Assembly: GCF_025165795.1 (NCBI RefSeq) | Contig: NZ_JAJAGO010000002.1 | Span: 124,001-188,000, forward strand | Source: Streptomyces gossypii | GTDB lineage: Bacteria > Actinomycetota > Actinomycetes > Streptomycetales > Streptomycetaceae | Reading direction: 5' to 3' | Length of the DNA stretch: 64,000 bases | Shown here: positions 36,415-45,109 of the stretch, one piece after another | How the letters are laid out: each line of letters begins with the position of its first letter | How positions within the stretch are numbered: position 1 is the first letter of the stretch | Made by a program: the position numbers and the translations under genes | The notes under the pieces: model-generated | The model's database searches: none | What the model was told of the DNA's origin: nothing | Seen by the model: the letters and a program-made list of their open reading frames with translations, nothing else

Positions 36415-37043
36415 GTGCCGACGACCGGGGCCAGCCCTGCGGACCGCTCCACCGCGCCCGCGTCCCCGCACTCCGCCAGCCAGTTGGCGAGCATCCGGTG
36501 CCCCCACTCCGTCAGCACCGACTCGGGGTGGAACTGCACGCCCTCCACCGCCAGCTCGCGGTGCCGCAGTCCCATCACGACGCCCGACTCCGTCCAGGCC
36601 GTGACCGGCAGTTCGTCCGGAATCGTCTCCTCGCGCACTCCGAGGGAGTGGTAGCGGGTGGCGGTGAAGGGGGAGGGCAGCCCGGCGAAGACCCCGGCGC
36701 CCTCGTGGTGCATCGGCGAGGTCTTGCCGTGCAGCAGTTCCGGAGCGCGGCCGACGACCGCGCCGTAGGCCACAGCGATGGACTGCATGCCGAGGCACAC
36801 CCCGAAGAGCGGCACCCCGCTGCCCGCACAGTGCCGCACCATGTCGACGCACACGCCCGCCTGCTCGGGCGCACCGGGGCCGGGCGAGAGGAGGACGCCG
36901 TCGAAGCCGTCCTCCGCGTGCTCCGTGAGCACCTCGTCGTTCCGTACGACCTCACACTCAGCGCCCAGTTGGTACAGGTACTGGACGAGGTTGAAGACGA
37001 AGCTGTCGTAGTTGTCGACGACCAGGATCCGTGTGGCGCCCAT
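36411..37043 (-). CDS. pabA: Glutamine amidotransferase, PabA/TrpG type
   Basis: The 210-residue class I amidotransferase begins with ILVVDNYDSFVFNLVQYL. Its triad is Cys in FGVCLGMQ and His/Glu in VQFHPES. It supplies ammonia to chorismate for 4-amino-4-deoxychorismate (folate) or anthranilate (Trp). No synthase component I gene is adjacent, so PabA and TrpG cannot be separated from context. The ATG overlaps the stop of the small upstream gene (TGATG), and the end overlaps the sortase start. Confidence 0.88.
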   Translation of the reverse strand: MGATRILVVDNYDSFVFNLVQYLYQLGAECEVVRNDEVLTEHAEDGFDGVLLSPGPGAPEQAGVCVDMVRHCAGSGVPLFGVCLGMQSIAVAYGAVVGRAPELLHGKTSPMHHEGAGVFAGLPSPFTATRYHSLGVREETIPDELPVTAWTESGVVMGLRHRELAVEGVQFHPESVLTEWGHRMLANWLAECGDAGAVERSAGLAPVVGT

Positions 37044-37222
37044 CAGCCCACTCCGCTCTCGCCGCCGTCGTCGACCGTCACATCGTTGAACGGGAGCAGT
37101 GGCTCCGCCCATGGGAAGACGTACTGGAACAGCACGTACACCACGCCGAGTGCCAGCACGAGAGAGAGCAGCGCCCGCACGTAGGCGTTGCCCGGCAGGT
37201 GCCGCCAGATCCAGCCGTACAT
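37043..37222 (-). CDS. Small single-helix membrane protein, 59 residues
   Basis: An ATG at 37222 opens a 59-residue frame starting MYGWIWRHLPGN, with one strongly hydrophobic helix (about residues 15-38, LLSLVLALGVVYVLFQYVF) and an acidic tail DVTVDDGGESG. Its TGA overlaps the ATG of the amidotransferase gene (TGATG), strong evidence that it is translated. Similar short proteins sit at this place in other Streptomyces, from memory. The function is unknown; association with the sortase or division machinery nearby is possible. Confidence 0.75.
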   Translation of the reverse strand: MYGWIWRHLPGNAYVRALLSLVLALGVVYVLFQYVFPWAEPLLPFNDVTVDDGGESGVG

Positions 37223-37383
37223 CCTCTGATGCCGTCCTTCCGTCCACGCGCCGCCGCGGCGCGACCAGCGTCCACCAGAGTAACGGCCTACCTCGCGCCG
37301 GGGAGTCGATCAGCGACTGCCGTCAGCGCATCGGGGGACGGCTCACCTTCGCGGGCGACGGCGCCGCGGACGGTCGCCGCGGT

Positions 37384-38121
37384 TCACCCGGCGGGGGTGG
37401 CGTGCTGGAGTTCGACCGTGCCGGAGTAGCCGGGCAGCGTCATCGCGTCATGACCCTCGACCTTCCAGCCGAGCCCGTACGCCTCGACGTACTGCATGTA
37501 GTTCTGGATGGTGGGGGAGCCGTCGACGGCCTTGCGGAGGCGGTCGGGGTCACCGACGGCGGTGACCTTGTAGGGCGGTGAGTAGACCTGGCCCTGGAGG
37601 ATCAGGGTGTTGCCGACGCAGCGGACGGCGCTGGTGCTGATCAGCCGCTGGTCCATCACCCTGATGCCCTCGGCGCCGCCCTGCCACAGGGCGTTGACGA
37701 CGGCCTGGAGGTCCTGCTGGTGGATCACCAGGTCGTTGGGGTGCGGTTCGGGGACGTCGGGGACGAGGGCGGTGGCGTCCGGCGGGGCATCGCTCAGGGT
37801 GACGGTGAGGGCCTCACCGGAGACCTCCGTCGTGCCGGCGGAGCGCTTGAGCTTCTGCCGCGCGCGCTCCTCCTCCTTGGTGCTGCCGCCGTCACGTTCG
37901 GCCAGGGAGTCGACGGTCGCGCGCAGATCGGCGGCGGAGGATTCCAGCTTGCCGTTCTTCTTGCTCCGCTCCCGGATAAGGTCGGACAGGCGGAGCATGG
38001 AGTCGTCCGTACGGATGTTCGTGCCCTGTGAGGTGTCGAAGCTGATCCAGAAGAGCAGTCCGGCGAGTGCGAAGATACCGACTGTGGCCAGCCGGGCAGG
38101 TCGGATGCGAAAATTGGACAC
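37384..38121 (-). CDS. DUF881-family membrane-anchored protein
   Basis: This 245-residue protein has one N-terminal membrane helix (about 10-28), a coiled-coil-prone region (about 45-95) and a DUF881 domain with DAPPDATALVPDVPEPHPNDLVIHQQDLQAVVNALW and VGDPDRLRKAV. It resembles sporulation-linked YlxW/YlxX proteins, and in actinobacteria lies beside crgA. The GTG start at 38121 faces crgA with a 105-bp divergent promoter region. A role in cell-division complexes is inferred from its neighbours. Confidence 0.85.
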   Translation of the reverse strand: MSNFRIRPARLATVGIFALAGLLFWISFDTSQGTNIRTDDSMLRLSDLIRERSKKNGKLESSAADLRATVDSLAERDGGSTKEEERARQKLKRSAGTTEVSGEALTVTLSDAPPDATALVPDVPEPHPNDLVIHQQDLQAVVNALWQGGAEGIRVMDQRLISTSAVRCVGNTLILQGQVYSPPYKVTAVGDPDRLRKAVDGSPTIQNYMQYVEAYGLGWKVEGHDAMTLPGYSGTVELQHATPAG

Positions 38122-38226
38122 CGTACCCCTGTCTCCCTCAGCCCCTGATTAGCACTACGCTAACGGACCACCGTTCCAACGATTCACCCGCGCGGTCACG
38201 AAGCGCATCGACAGGAGAGTTTCCTC

Positions 38227-38484
38227 GTGCCGAAGTCACGGATCCGCAAGAAGGAAGATTTCACGCCGCCGGCGGCGAAGACCACGAAGCTCGACATGGG
38301 CGGTGGGGGGCGCCGCTGGGTCGCCCCGCTCATGCTGGCACTGTTCGGCATCGGCCTGGCGTGGATCGTCGTCTTCTACGTGACGGACAGCAGCCTGCCC
38401 GTCGATGCCCTGGGGAACTGGAACATCGTCGTCGGCTTCGGCTTCATCGCGGGTGGGTTCGTCGTCTCCACCCAGTGGAAGTAG
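38227..38484 (+). CDS. crgA: Cell division protein CrgA
   Basis: The 85-residue protein has a basic N-terminus ([15 protein letters not shown]) and two membrane helices (about 31-50 and 64-82) ending VVSTQWK, all typical of CrgA (WhiP). CrgA coordinates FtsZ-ring placement with growth and reproductive septation in Streptomyces. The GTG start follows GGAGAG. It is divergent from the DUF881 gene and followed by a dyad containing DnaA-box sequences. Confidence 0.95.
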   Translation: MPKSRIRKKEDFTPPAAKTTKLDMGGGGRRWVAPLMLALFGIGLAWIVVFYVTDSSLPVDALGNWNIVVGFGFIAGGFVVSTQWK

Positions 38485-38506
38485 CGGTCCGCCAAGCCCA
38501 CCCCTG

Positions 38507-38564
38507 GAGTTATCCACAGGTTGATCCACACCCTTGGAAAACTCAGAAGATCTGTGGATAACTC
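38507..38564. promoter_or_regulatory. DnaA-box-like cluster in a 13-bp inverted repeat
   Basis: GAGTTATCCACAG (38507-38519) and its exact complement CTGTGGATAACTC (38552-38564) enclose 32 bases. Each arm contains TTATCCACA, a perfect DnaA-box variant; TGATCCACA lies between (38522-38530), and TTGTCCACA, the Streptomyces consensus, occurs on the minus strand at 38699-38707. The gap 38485-38839 contains no other visible gene. This is not oriC (no dnaA/dnaN), but it could bind DnaA or act as the crgA terminator. Confidence 0.55.
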
Positions 38565-38839
38565 AACTGGTGTTGACGCCGGTGTGACCGGTGTGGGCTC
38601 GCTCGGCAGGCCGCGTCCCCCGATCTTGCAGGGGAAACGTACCTCTGAGCGAATCCGGAGGTCGCTTCCACACTTCATGCACAAGATCCGACGCATGCTG
38701 TGGACAACTCGGCGGAACGGGCCCTCGGCCCGGCTCCACGGGCCCGTTCCCACCCGATTGCCCAGCCGGGAGCCGGGCCGGATTGATCGGTTGGTCAGGT
38801 CGTCAGATAGTCAGGCTGCGGTCAGCCGGGGACAGCGAG

Positions 38840-39712
38840 TCAGCCGGTCAGAGCCAGCGTGCGCAGCACGCACACCGCCACGATCACCAGCAGCGCCGCC
38901 CCGCAGGTGCCGTACTGCACCAGCGCCCGCCGCTCACGCGGCGCGTGCACCAGCGCGTACGCGATCACCGCGCCGAAGGCGAGGCCGCCGATGTGCGCCT
39001 CCCAGGCGATGTCGGACCAGGTGAAAGTGAACACCAGGTTGACAACCAGCAGCACCAGGATCGGCCGCATGTCGTACTGGAGTCGGCGCATCAGCACCGC
39101 CGTGGCACCGAACAGGCCGAAGATCGCACCGGACGCGCCGAGCGAGGGCGCCGCCGGATCGGCGATGAGATACGTCAGAGCGCTGCCGCCGAGCGCGGAC
39201 AGCAGATACAGCGCCAGGAACCGGGCCCGCCCGAGGGCGGCCTCCAGGGGCGGCCCCAGGAACCACAGCCCCAGCATGTTCATGCCGATGTGCCAGATCT
39301 CCTGGTGCAGGAAGGCAGAGGTCAGCAGGCGGTACCACTGCCCCTCGGCGACACCCTCGGTCGGCAGGTAGAAGCTGTCGTGCGGCCACTGGCCGATCAT
39401 CACCAGATCCGCCGTGAGCCGGTCGCCCGCCGTCTGCACCGCGATGAACAGCGCCACGTTGAGCGCCAGCAGCACCTTGGTGACCAGCCGGGCATCGGCC
39501 GCGACCGAACCGCCCGCGAGCGTGCGCGGCTGGCTCGCCCGGGGATGCTGCCCGGTGCCGGCCCCGGTCCTGACGCACTCCGGGCACTGGAAACCGACGG
39601 ACGCCGTGATCATGCACTCCGGGCAGATGGGCCGCTCACAGCGCGTGCAGCTTATGCCCGTCTCGCGATCCGGGTGCCGGTAGCAGACGGCCACCGACTC
39701 ATCCTGCTCCAT
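38840..39712 (-). CDS. Rhomboid-family intramembrane serine protease with N-terminal zinc finger
   Basis: This 290-residue protein starts with a Cys/His zinc-binding region (CYRHPDRETGISCTRCERP then CPECM and CPECV), followed by six membrane segments. Catalytic Ser is in LGASGAIFGLFG and His in WEAHIGGLAFG. Rhomboids cleave transmembrane substrates inside the bilayer; none is known here. The ATG at 39712 has an AAGGGG site. A 13-bp inverted repeat lies in its leader (39729-39791). Confidence 0.9.
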   Translation of the reverse strand: MEQDESVAVCYRHPDRETGISCTRCERPICPECMITASVGFQCPECVRTGAGTGQHPRASQPRTLAGGSVAADARLVTKVLLALNVALFIAVQTAGDRLTADLVMIGQWPHDSFYLPTEGVAEGQWYRLLTSAFLHQEIWHIGMNMLGLWFLGPPLEAALGRARFLALYLLSALGGSALTYLIADPAAPSLGASGAIFGLFGATAVLMRRLQYDMRPILVLLVVNLVFTFTWSDIAWEAHIGGLAFGAVIAYALVHAPRERRALVQYGTCGAALLVIVAVCVLRTLALTG

Positions 39713-39728
39713 GGACTTCCCCTTCAGC

Positions 39729-39791
39729 CTGATCCGCCCCACCTGACCGTATGCCCGTATGACGGTTCTACGGCCGAGTGGGGCGGATCAG
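39729..39791. repeat. 13-bp inverted repeat between cyclophilin and rhomboid genes
   Basis: CTGATCCGCCCCA (39729-39741) is perfectly complementary to TGGGGCGGATCAG (39779-39791), with a 37-base loop. It lies 33 bp after the cyclophilin stop and 17 bp before the rhomboid ATG. It may terminate cyclophilin transcripts or regulate read-through into the rhomboid gene. Confidence 0.65.
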
Positions 39792-39824
39792 TTCCCGGAT
39801 TACCGGGGAGGGCTCAGAGTCTGT

Positions 39825-40352
39825 CTAGCGGCGCTCGATGACGACCGACTCGATAACGACGTCGTTGACCGGACGGTCGGTACGCGGGTTGGTCTTGGCG
39901 CCGCCGATGGCGTCGACGACCTTCTTGCCCGCCTCGGTGGTGACCTCACCGAAGATGGTGTGCTTGCCCGTCAGCCACGCGGTGGGCGCCACCGTGATGA
40001 AGAACTGCGAGCCGTTGGTGCCCGGCCCGGCGTTCGCCATGGCCAGCAGGTACGGACGGTCGAAGGCGAGATCCGGGTGGAACTCGTCCCCGAACTCATA
40101 CCCCGGGCCGCCGGTGCCGTTGCCCAGCGGGTCGCCCGCCTGGAGCATGAAACCGCTGATCACCCGGTGGAAGATGGTGCCGTCGTACAGCCTGGCATTC
40201 GTCTTCTGGCCCGTCTCCGGGTTGGTCCACTCCCGAGAGCCCTCGGCGAGCTCAATGAAGTTCTTGACCGTTTTCGGGGCATGATTGGCGAAGAGCTGCA
40301 CCTCGATGTCGCCTTGGTTGGTCTTCAGGGTGGCGTAAAGCTGCTCAGCCAC
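39825..40352 (-). CDS. ppiA: Cytosolic peptidyl-prolyl cis-trans isomerase (cyclophilin)
   Basis: This 175-residue cyclophilin has no signal peptide. Motifs are LYDGTIFHRVISGFMLQAGDP (active-site Arg and Phe), FGDEFHPDLAF, LLAMANAGPGTNGSQFFITV and KHTIFGEV. It catalyses proline isomerisation during folding. It is encoded near oriC in many actinobacteria next to the rhomboid gene. The start is ATG at 40352, with a 224-bp divergent region to the DUF5324 gene. Confidence 0.94.
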   Translation of the reverse strand: MAEQLYATLKTNQGDIEVQLFANHAPKTVKNFIELAEGSREWTNPETGQKTNARLYDGTIFHRVISGFMLQAGDPLGNGTGGPGYEFGDEFHPDLAFDRPYLLAMANAGPGTNGSQFFITVAPTAWLTGKHTIFGEVTTEAGKKVVDAIGGAKTNPRTDRPVNDVVIESVVIERR

Positions 40353-40576
40353 GATCTACCTTCCATCAGTGTGCGTTGACTCGCCCGAGTCTCCCACGGA
40401 CAGCCGGGAGGACCGTTCCGCCGTGACCCGGATGCCCCCTCTCACATGCCGGGCACCCGCCCGCCGGGCATGATCTGCGCTACGAGTGGAACGCGAGACA
40501 TGTGTCTTCTCGGAGGAACGCCCTCCGAATCGTCCGAACCGTCCGGATCCCGGACACGACCGAGGAGGAGGAATCC

Positions 40577-41377
40577 GTGACCCGCATTGACAGCGCACGC
40601 GCCGCGGCCGACAGCGCCAGGGAGAGTGTGCGGCATGCCGCCGAGGCAGCGGCGCCCTACGCGGAGACGGCCAGGGGCACCGCCTCGCACTACGCCCAAG
40701 AGGCGGGCGCCCGGCTGGGTCCCAAGGTGTCCACGGCGGCCCGGCACGCCCGCTGCTCGGCCCGCGAGGGCTACAGCACGCATGTCTCGCCGCGCCTGAT
40801 CAAGGCCCGCGAAGCGCTGCCCCCCGAGCTGGACCAGTCCGCCACCCGCGCCGCCCGCAGCACCCGCAAGGCGGCACGGCAGGCCGCCGACTACACGCTG
40901 CCGCGGGTGGAGAGCGCCCTCACGGAGGCGCGTACGGCGGCAGGTCCGGCGCGGGACGAGGCACGGGCGCGCAGTGCCGCCGCCCTGGCGGCGCTGCGGG
41001 GCGAGGTGAGCCCCAGCGAGATCGAGAAGCTGGTGCGCCACCGGGAGCGCCGTGCGCGCCGGGGCAAGCTGATGCGGCGGCTCGGGCTGGCCGGGCTGGT
41101 GGCGGGCGGCGCGTACGCGGCCTGGCGCTGGTGGGACCAGCAGGCGAACCCGGACTGGCTGGTGGAGCCGCCTCCCGCGACGGAGGTCGGTGGGCGGTCG
41201 GCGTTCAGCTCCGTGGACGGCTCGGGCCCGGAGGACGAGGTGAAGCAGGCCGAGGTGGGGCCGGAGGCGGCGGAGTCGGCTGCGCCGGAGTCGGAGGCGA
41301 AGGCCAAGGGGAAGTCCGAGGGCAAGTCCGAGGGCAAGTCCGAGGCGGAGCGGCGCCGGGGCGACGAGCCGCGCTGA
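40577..41377 (+). CDS. DUF5324-family protein with one membrane segment
   Basis: This is a 266-residue protein, very rich in Ala, Arg and Glu. The first 150 residues are repetitive amphipathic helices (MTRIDSARAAADSARESVRH and onward), a single hydrophobic segment lies near residues 170-188 (GLAGLVAGGAYAAWRWW), and the C-terminus is acidic with GKSE repeats. It matches the DUF5324 family of Streptomyces. The GTG start follows GAGGAGGAGG. The function is unknown; apolipoprotein- or LEA-like helical repeats suggest membrane or stress association. Confidence 0.75.
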   Translation: MTRIDSARAAADSARESVRHAAEAAAPYAETARGTASHYAQEAGARLGPKVSTAARHARCSAREGYSTHVSPRLIKAREALPPELDQSATRAARSTRKAARQAADYTLPRVESALTEARTAAGPARDEARARSAAALAALRGEVSPSEIEKLVRHRERRARRGKLMRRLGLAGLVAGGAYAAWRWWDQQANPDWLVEPPPATEVGGRSAFSSVDGSGPEDEVKQAEVGPEAAESAAPESEAKAKGKSEGKSEGKSEAERRRGDEPR

Positions 41378-41422
41378 CCGGGCGCGCAAGGGCAGGAAGC
41401 AGCAGAGGTCAGGGAGCAGAGG

Positions 41423-43690
41423 TCAGAGCGTCACCGCGTAGAGCGAGTAATCCTCCTTCAGGCCGCGGTGGCCTCTGACACTGCAGTAGACGGCGCCGTC
41501 GGCGATGACCGGTGTCGAGAGCAGGGCCGCCTTGGGCTTGTCCTTGTCCGACCCGGTCACCGCCTCGGTCTGGTACGCCCAGCGCTGCTTGCCGGTGGCC
41601 GCGTCGACGGCGTACAGAAGGCCGTCGCCGCCCGCCACGCAGACGGTGCCCTCGGCGACGACCGGCTCCGGCGCCTTGCCCTGGGTGGGGAGGGTCCAGC
41701 GCTGCTTGCCCGTGGCGGCGTCGACCGCGTACAGCTTGCCCTCCACGTCGCAGGTGAAGACGGTGCTTTCGGTGACAGCCGGAGACGACGCCCACCCGGC
41801 CCTGGTGGAGAAGATCCAGCGCTGCCTGCCCGTGGCCGCGTCAAGCGCGTACAGGTTGCCGCCGTTGTCGGCGAGGTGGACGGTGTCGCCCGCGACCTTG
41901 GCCGTCGACCGCACGGACTCCCTGGTGGGGAAGGCCCAGCGCCGCTTTCCGGTGCCGGTGTCGAGCGCGTGCAGTCTGCCGCCGCTGGTGCCCAGGTAGA
42001 CGGTGCCGCGCACGACCGCCGGGGGCGCCGGCGGCAGCCAGTCGCGGTCGGGGAAGGGGACGGCCCAGCGCTGCTCTCCGGTGGCGCCGTCCAGGGCGTG
42101 CAGGTCGGCCTCCCCGCTGCCCGCATAGACGGTGCCTCCGGCGGCGGTCAGCGAGGGCGCCGTCTTGTCGCTCTTGGTACGGAAGGTCCAGCGCTGCTTG
42201 CCGGTGGCGGCGTCGAGGGCGTACACGACGCCGTCGTAGGCGCCGACGTAGACGAGGCCGTCCGCCGCGGCCAGCGACTCGACCGCTTCCTTCACGGGGA
42301 AGGCTCCGCGTTCCTCACCGGTGGCAGGGTCGAGCGCGTAGACGGTGTGCGGCACACCGCCTCCGACGTGGAGGGTGCCGTCGACGAGTTCCGCGTTGGT
42401 GGTCACGACGAAGCCCGGGAGGGACCACCGCTGCGTACCGCTCTTCCGGGAGCGGGTGGCGGGACCGTCGCCGCTCGAGTCACCGCCCGAGTCGGCGCCG
42501 TTGCCACCGAGGAGCTGGAAGCCGGTGTAGCCGACACCGGCTGTGGCCAGTCCCGCCAGGCTGAGGAGTGCCCGCCTGCGGGTCCGTCCGGGCGGCGGGA
42601 CGTCCGGGGGAATCGCGGGCGACGACGGCGACGAGGCGGGTGGCGCCGGGGCCGGAGACGCGAGGGCGGTCGGAGGGTGGACCGGTGCCGGAGGCCGCGC
42701 CGGGCCGACCGGCTCGCTCGTCCGCGTGGGCGAGTGCGGCGCGGCCGGGTCGCCGCCGCCCCCGGCTCCGGCCCCGACACGGCGGTGTTCCTGGAGCGCC
42801 TCGGCCACCGGCTGCGGGAGCCAGCTGTGCCCGGAAAGGAACCGGGGGCCCTCCTGCGCTCCCTCCCGGAAGGCGCCGTCGAACTCCTCGACCAGGCTCG
42901 CAACGGCGGGACGCTGCCCCGGTTCCTTGGCCAGACACCTGGCCACCACCGCGCCCAGGACCGGGGGCAGGGCACGCAGATCAGGCTGCTCATGGACGAT
43001 GCGGTAGTTCAGGGCCTGGGCCGCACCGGCGCCGAACGGGCCGGAACCGGTGGCCGCGAAAGCCAGTACCGCCCCCAGCGAGAACACATCGCTCGCCGGA
43101 CGGACCGGCTCACCGCTCGCGAGCTGCTCGGGGGACATGAAGCCGGGGGTACCGACCACCGTGCCGGACTGGGTGAGCGCGCTCATCTCGGCCGCGGCCG
43201 AGATACCGAAGTCGATGACCCGTGGACCGTCCGGTGCCAGCAGCACGTTCGAGGGCTTCAGGTCCCGGTGGATCACCCCGGCGTCATGGATTGCCTCCAG
43301 CGCCTCGGCCAGCCCCGCGCCCAGCGCCAGGACGCTCGCCTCGGGCCACCGTCCGTGTGCCGCCACCGCGTCGCCCAGGTGCATCCCGGGCACGTACTCC
43401 GTGGCCAGCCATGCCGGGGTGCCCTGCGGGTCGGCATCGACAACCGTGGCGGTGAAGAATCCGGTGACCCGGCGGGCCGTCGCCACCTCGCGGGTGAACC
43501 GCTGCCGGAAGGCGGCGTCTTCGGCGAGTTCCTCGCGCACGACCTTGACCGCCAGGGCGCGGCCTCCGGGCGAACGGCCCAGAAACACCCGGCCCATGCC
43601 GCCTGCGCCCAGCCGGGCCACGATCCGGTACTTGCCTATCCGGCGCGGATCCCCCGCCTCCAGTGCCGTGAACACTGAGAACTCCGCCAC
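41423..43690 (-). CDS. Ser/Thr protein kinase with PQQ-like beta-propeller sensor
   Basis: This 755-residue protein has an N-terminal kinase domain (about 15-275: LGAGGMGRVFLG, LAVKVV, HRDLKPSNVLL, DFGIS), a Pro-rich linker, a short hydrophobic segment near residue 395 (ALLSLAGLATAGVGYTGF) and a C-terminal domain of about nine PQQ-like repeats, each ending in TGKQRW or close variants, forming an extracytoplasmic beta-propeller. The GTG at 43690 gives the usual FTALEAGDPRRIGKY start; ATG 43729 is the alternative. It lies downstream of the halogenase operon on the same strand and convergent with DUF5324. A role in sensing the product is possible but unproven. Confidence 0.85.
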   Translation of the reverse strand: MAEFSVFTALEAGDPRRIGKYRIVARLGAGGMGRVFLGRSPGGRALAVKVVREELAEDAAFRQRFTREVATARRVTGFFTATVVDADPQGTPAWLATEYVPGMHLGDAVAAHGRWPEASVLALGAGLAEALEAIHDAGVIHRDLKPSNVLLAPDGPRVIDFGISAAAEMSALTQSGTVVGTPGFMSPEQLASGEPVRPASDVFSLGAVLAFAATGSGPFGAGAAQALNYRIVHEQPDLRALPPVLGAVVARCLAKEPGQRPAVASLVEEFDGAFREGAQEGPRFLSGHSWLPQPVAEALQEHRRVGAGAGGGGDPAAPHSPTRTSEPVGPARPPAPVHPPTALASPAPAPPASSPSSPAIPPDVPPPGRTRRRALLSLAGLATAGVGYTGFQLLGGNGADSGGDSSGDGPATRSRKSGTQRWSLPGFVVTTNAELVDGTLHVGGGVPHTVYALDPATGEERGAFPVKEAVESLAAADGLVYVGAYDGVVYALDAATGKQRWTFRTKSDKTAPSLTAAGGTVYAGSGEADLHALDGATGEQRWAVPFPDRDWLPPAPPAVVRGTVYLGTSGGRLHALDTGTGKRRWAFPTRESVRSTAKVAGDTVHLADNGGNLYALDAATGRQRWIFSTRAGWASSPAVTESTVFTCDVEGKLYAVDAATGKQRWTLPTQGKAPEPVVAEGTVCVAGGDGLLYAVDAATGKQRWAYQTEAVTGSDKDKPKAALLSTPVIADGAVYCSVRGHRGLKEDYSLYAVTL

Positions 43691-43874
43691 GCCGCCCCCG
43701 CTCAAGCCGCTCCACACGTCACGGACCATCGCCGCAGCACGCACGATACCCATGGACATGGCTTGATCAAGTGCCCCGCACGACAGGCCCGTTCGCCCGG
43801 ACCGGGCCGGGTCCGCCCCTCGTCGGCCCGGCCCTTTGCCTGCTGCCCCCACCCCACTCGGGCGTCTCCGCGGC

Positions 43875-45011
43875 CTATACGGGCGCCTCCGCTGACACCG
43901 GCTCAGTCGCAGACTGGGGCACGGTTTCGGAGACGAACGACCGTGCTGCCAGGAGTACGCGCCGGTGGGTCTCCTGGGTCCCCACCGAAATCCGCACCCC
44001 GTCACCGGAGTAGGACCTCACCCGTACTCCGGCCCGCAGCGCCGCCGCGGCGAAGCGGTCGGAGGATTCGCCGAGGGGCAGCCAGACGAAGTTCCCCGAC
44101 GAGGCCGTGGGCGTCAGACCCTGCGCCCCGAGGTCGCGCTCGAGGTCCGCACGCAAGCGCCTCACCAGCGCCAGCCGTTCGGCCAGTTCCTTCTCCTGCG
44201 CCATGGAGACGACGGCCGCCCGCTCCCCGGCCTGGGTGACGGAGAAGGGGATCACCGTCTTGCGTGCGCGCCGGGCGATCTCGGACGAGGCGAACGCGTA
44301 GCCGACCCGCAGGCCCGCCAGCCCGTACGCCTTGGAGAAGGTGCGGAGCAGCACGACGCCCGGGTAGGAGCGGATCAGTTCGAGATCGTGCGGATCGTCC
44401 TCCTCGTCGAACTCCATGTACGCCTGGTCGAGGATGGTGACCACATGCGGCGGGAGGCGCTCCAGGAACCAGCTCAGGTCGCTCCGGGCGATGCGGCGTC
44501 CCGTGGGGTTGTGCGGAGAGCACAGGATGACCGCGCGCGTACGCGGGTTGACCTGCGCCAGCAGCCCCGCCAGGTCGTGCTCGCCCGTCGAGGTGAGCGG
44601 CACCGCGACCCCCGTGGCACCGGTGACGGCTATCAGCAGCGGATAGGCGTCGAACCCCGGCCAGGCGTAGAGCACTTCGTCGCCCTTGCCGGCGAGGACG
44701 AGCAGCAGCTGTGCCAGTACGCCGCCGCTGCCCGGTCCCACCACGGTCTCTTCGCGGGCGGCACCGAAGTGCCGGGCCAGGTTGGTGCTCAGGAAGCGGG
44801 CGGCGGGGTCCGGATAGAGGTTGACCTGAAGGTTGGTCTCCCGCAGCGACTCCGCAACGGTCGGCAGCGGGGGGAGCATGAGTTCGTTGTTCGACAGGTC
44901 CAGTATCTCTTCGGTGTTCGCATGTTCCGTCGCCTCCGTGGCGCGGTAGGCGGAGAACTTGTCGAGTTCGGAGGCCCCGAAGGGCGGTGGGCTCGCATGA
45001 CTCGTTGCCAT
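43875..45011 (-). CDS. PLP-dependent aminotransferase, histidinol-phosphate type
   Basis: The 378-residue fold-type I aminotransferase shows LSNNELMLPPLP, GPGSGGVLAQLL, ILCSPHNPTGRR (Asn binding), LDQAYMEF and the lysine motif RTFSKAYGLAGLRVGYA, where Lys forms the PLP imine. It resembles HisC-like enzymes that act on aromatic substrates, and in this cluster probably converts chlorotryptophan to an indolepyruvate or performs the reverse step. The ATG at 45011 has AAGGAAA upstream. It is the last gene of the biosynthetic operon. Confidence 0.85.
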   Translation of the reverse strand: MATSHASPPPFGASELDKFSAYRATEATEHANTEEILDLSNNELMLPPLPTVAESLRETNLQVNLYPDPAARFLSTNLARHFGAAREETVVGPGSGGVLAQLLLVLAGKGDEVLYAWPGFDAYPLLIAVTGATGVAVPLTSTGEHDLAGLLAQVNPRTRAVILCSPHNPTGRRIARSDLSWFLERLPPHVVTILDQAYMEFDEEDDPHDLELIRSYPGVVLLRTFSKAYGLAGLRVGYAFASSEIARRARKTVIPFSVTQAGERAAVVSMAQEKELAERLALVRRLRADLERDLGAQGLTPTASSGNFVWLPLGESSDRFAAAALRAGVRVRSYSGDGVRISVGTQETHRRVLLAARSFVSETVPQSATEPVSAEAPV

Positions 45012-45109
45012 CGGTTTCCTTCCGGGTGGTGCACGGGTCCGTGCGGCCGTCGGTTGCCCTTCGGGCAGCGTGACGGCCGCACGGCTCAGGCCGGGGTCCG
45101 GCAGCGGGG

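Noticed and set aside
38485..38839. Replication origin
   Set aside because: DnaA boxes occur, but there are too few, dnaA and dnaN are absent and no AT-rich unwinding region is visible.
43875..45011. Primary histidine-biosynthesis hisC
   Set aside because: There are no other his genes nearby and it is the last gene of a halogenase operon, so a pathway aminotransferase is more likely.
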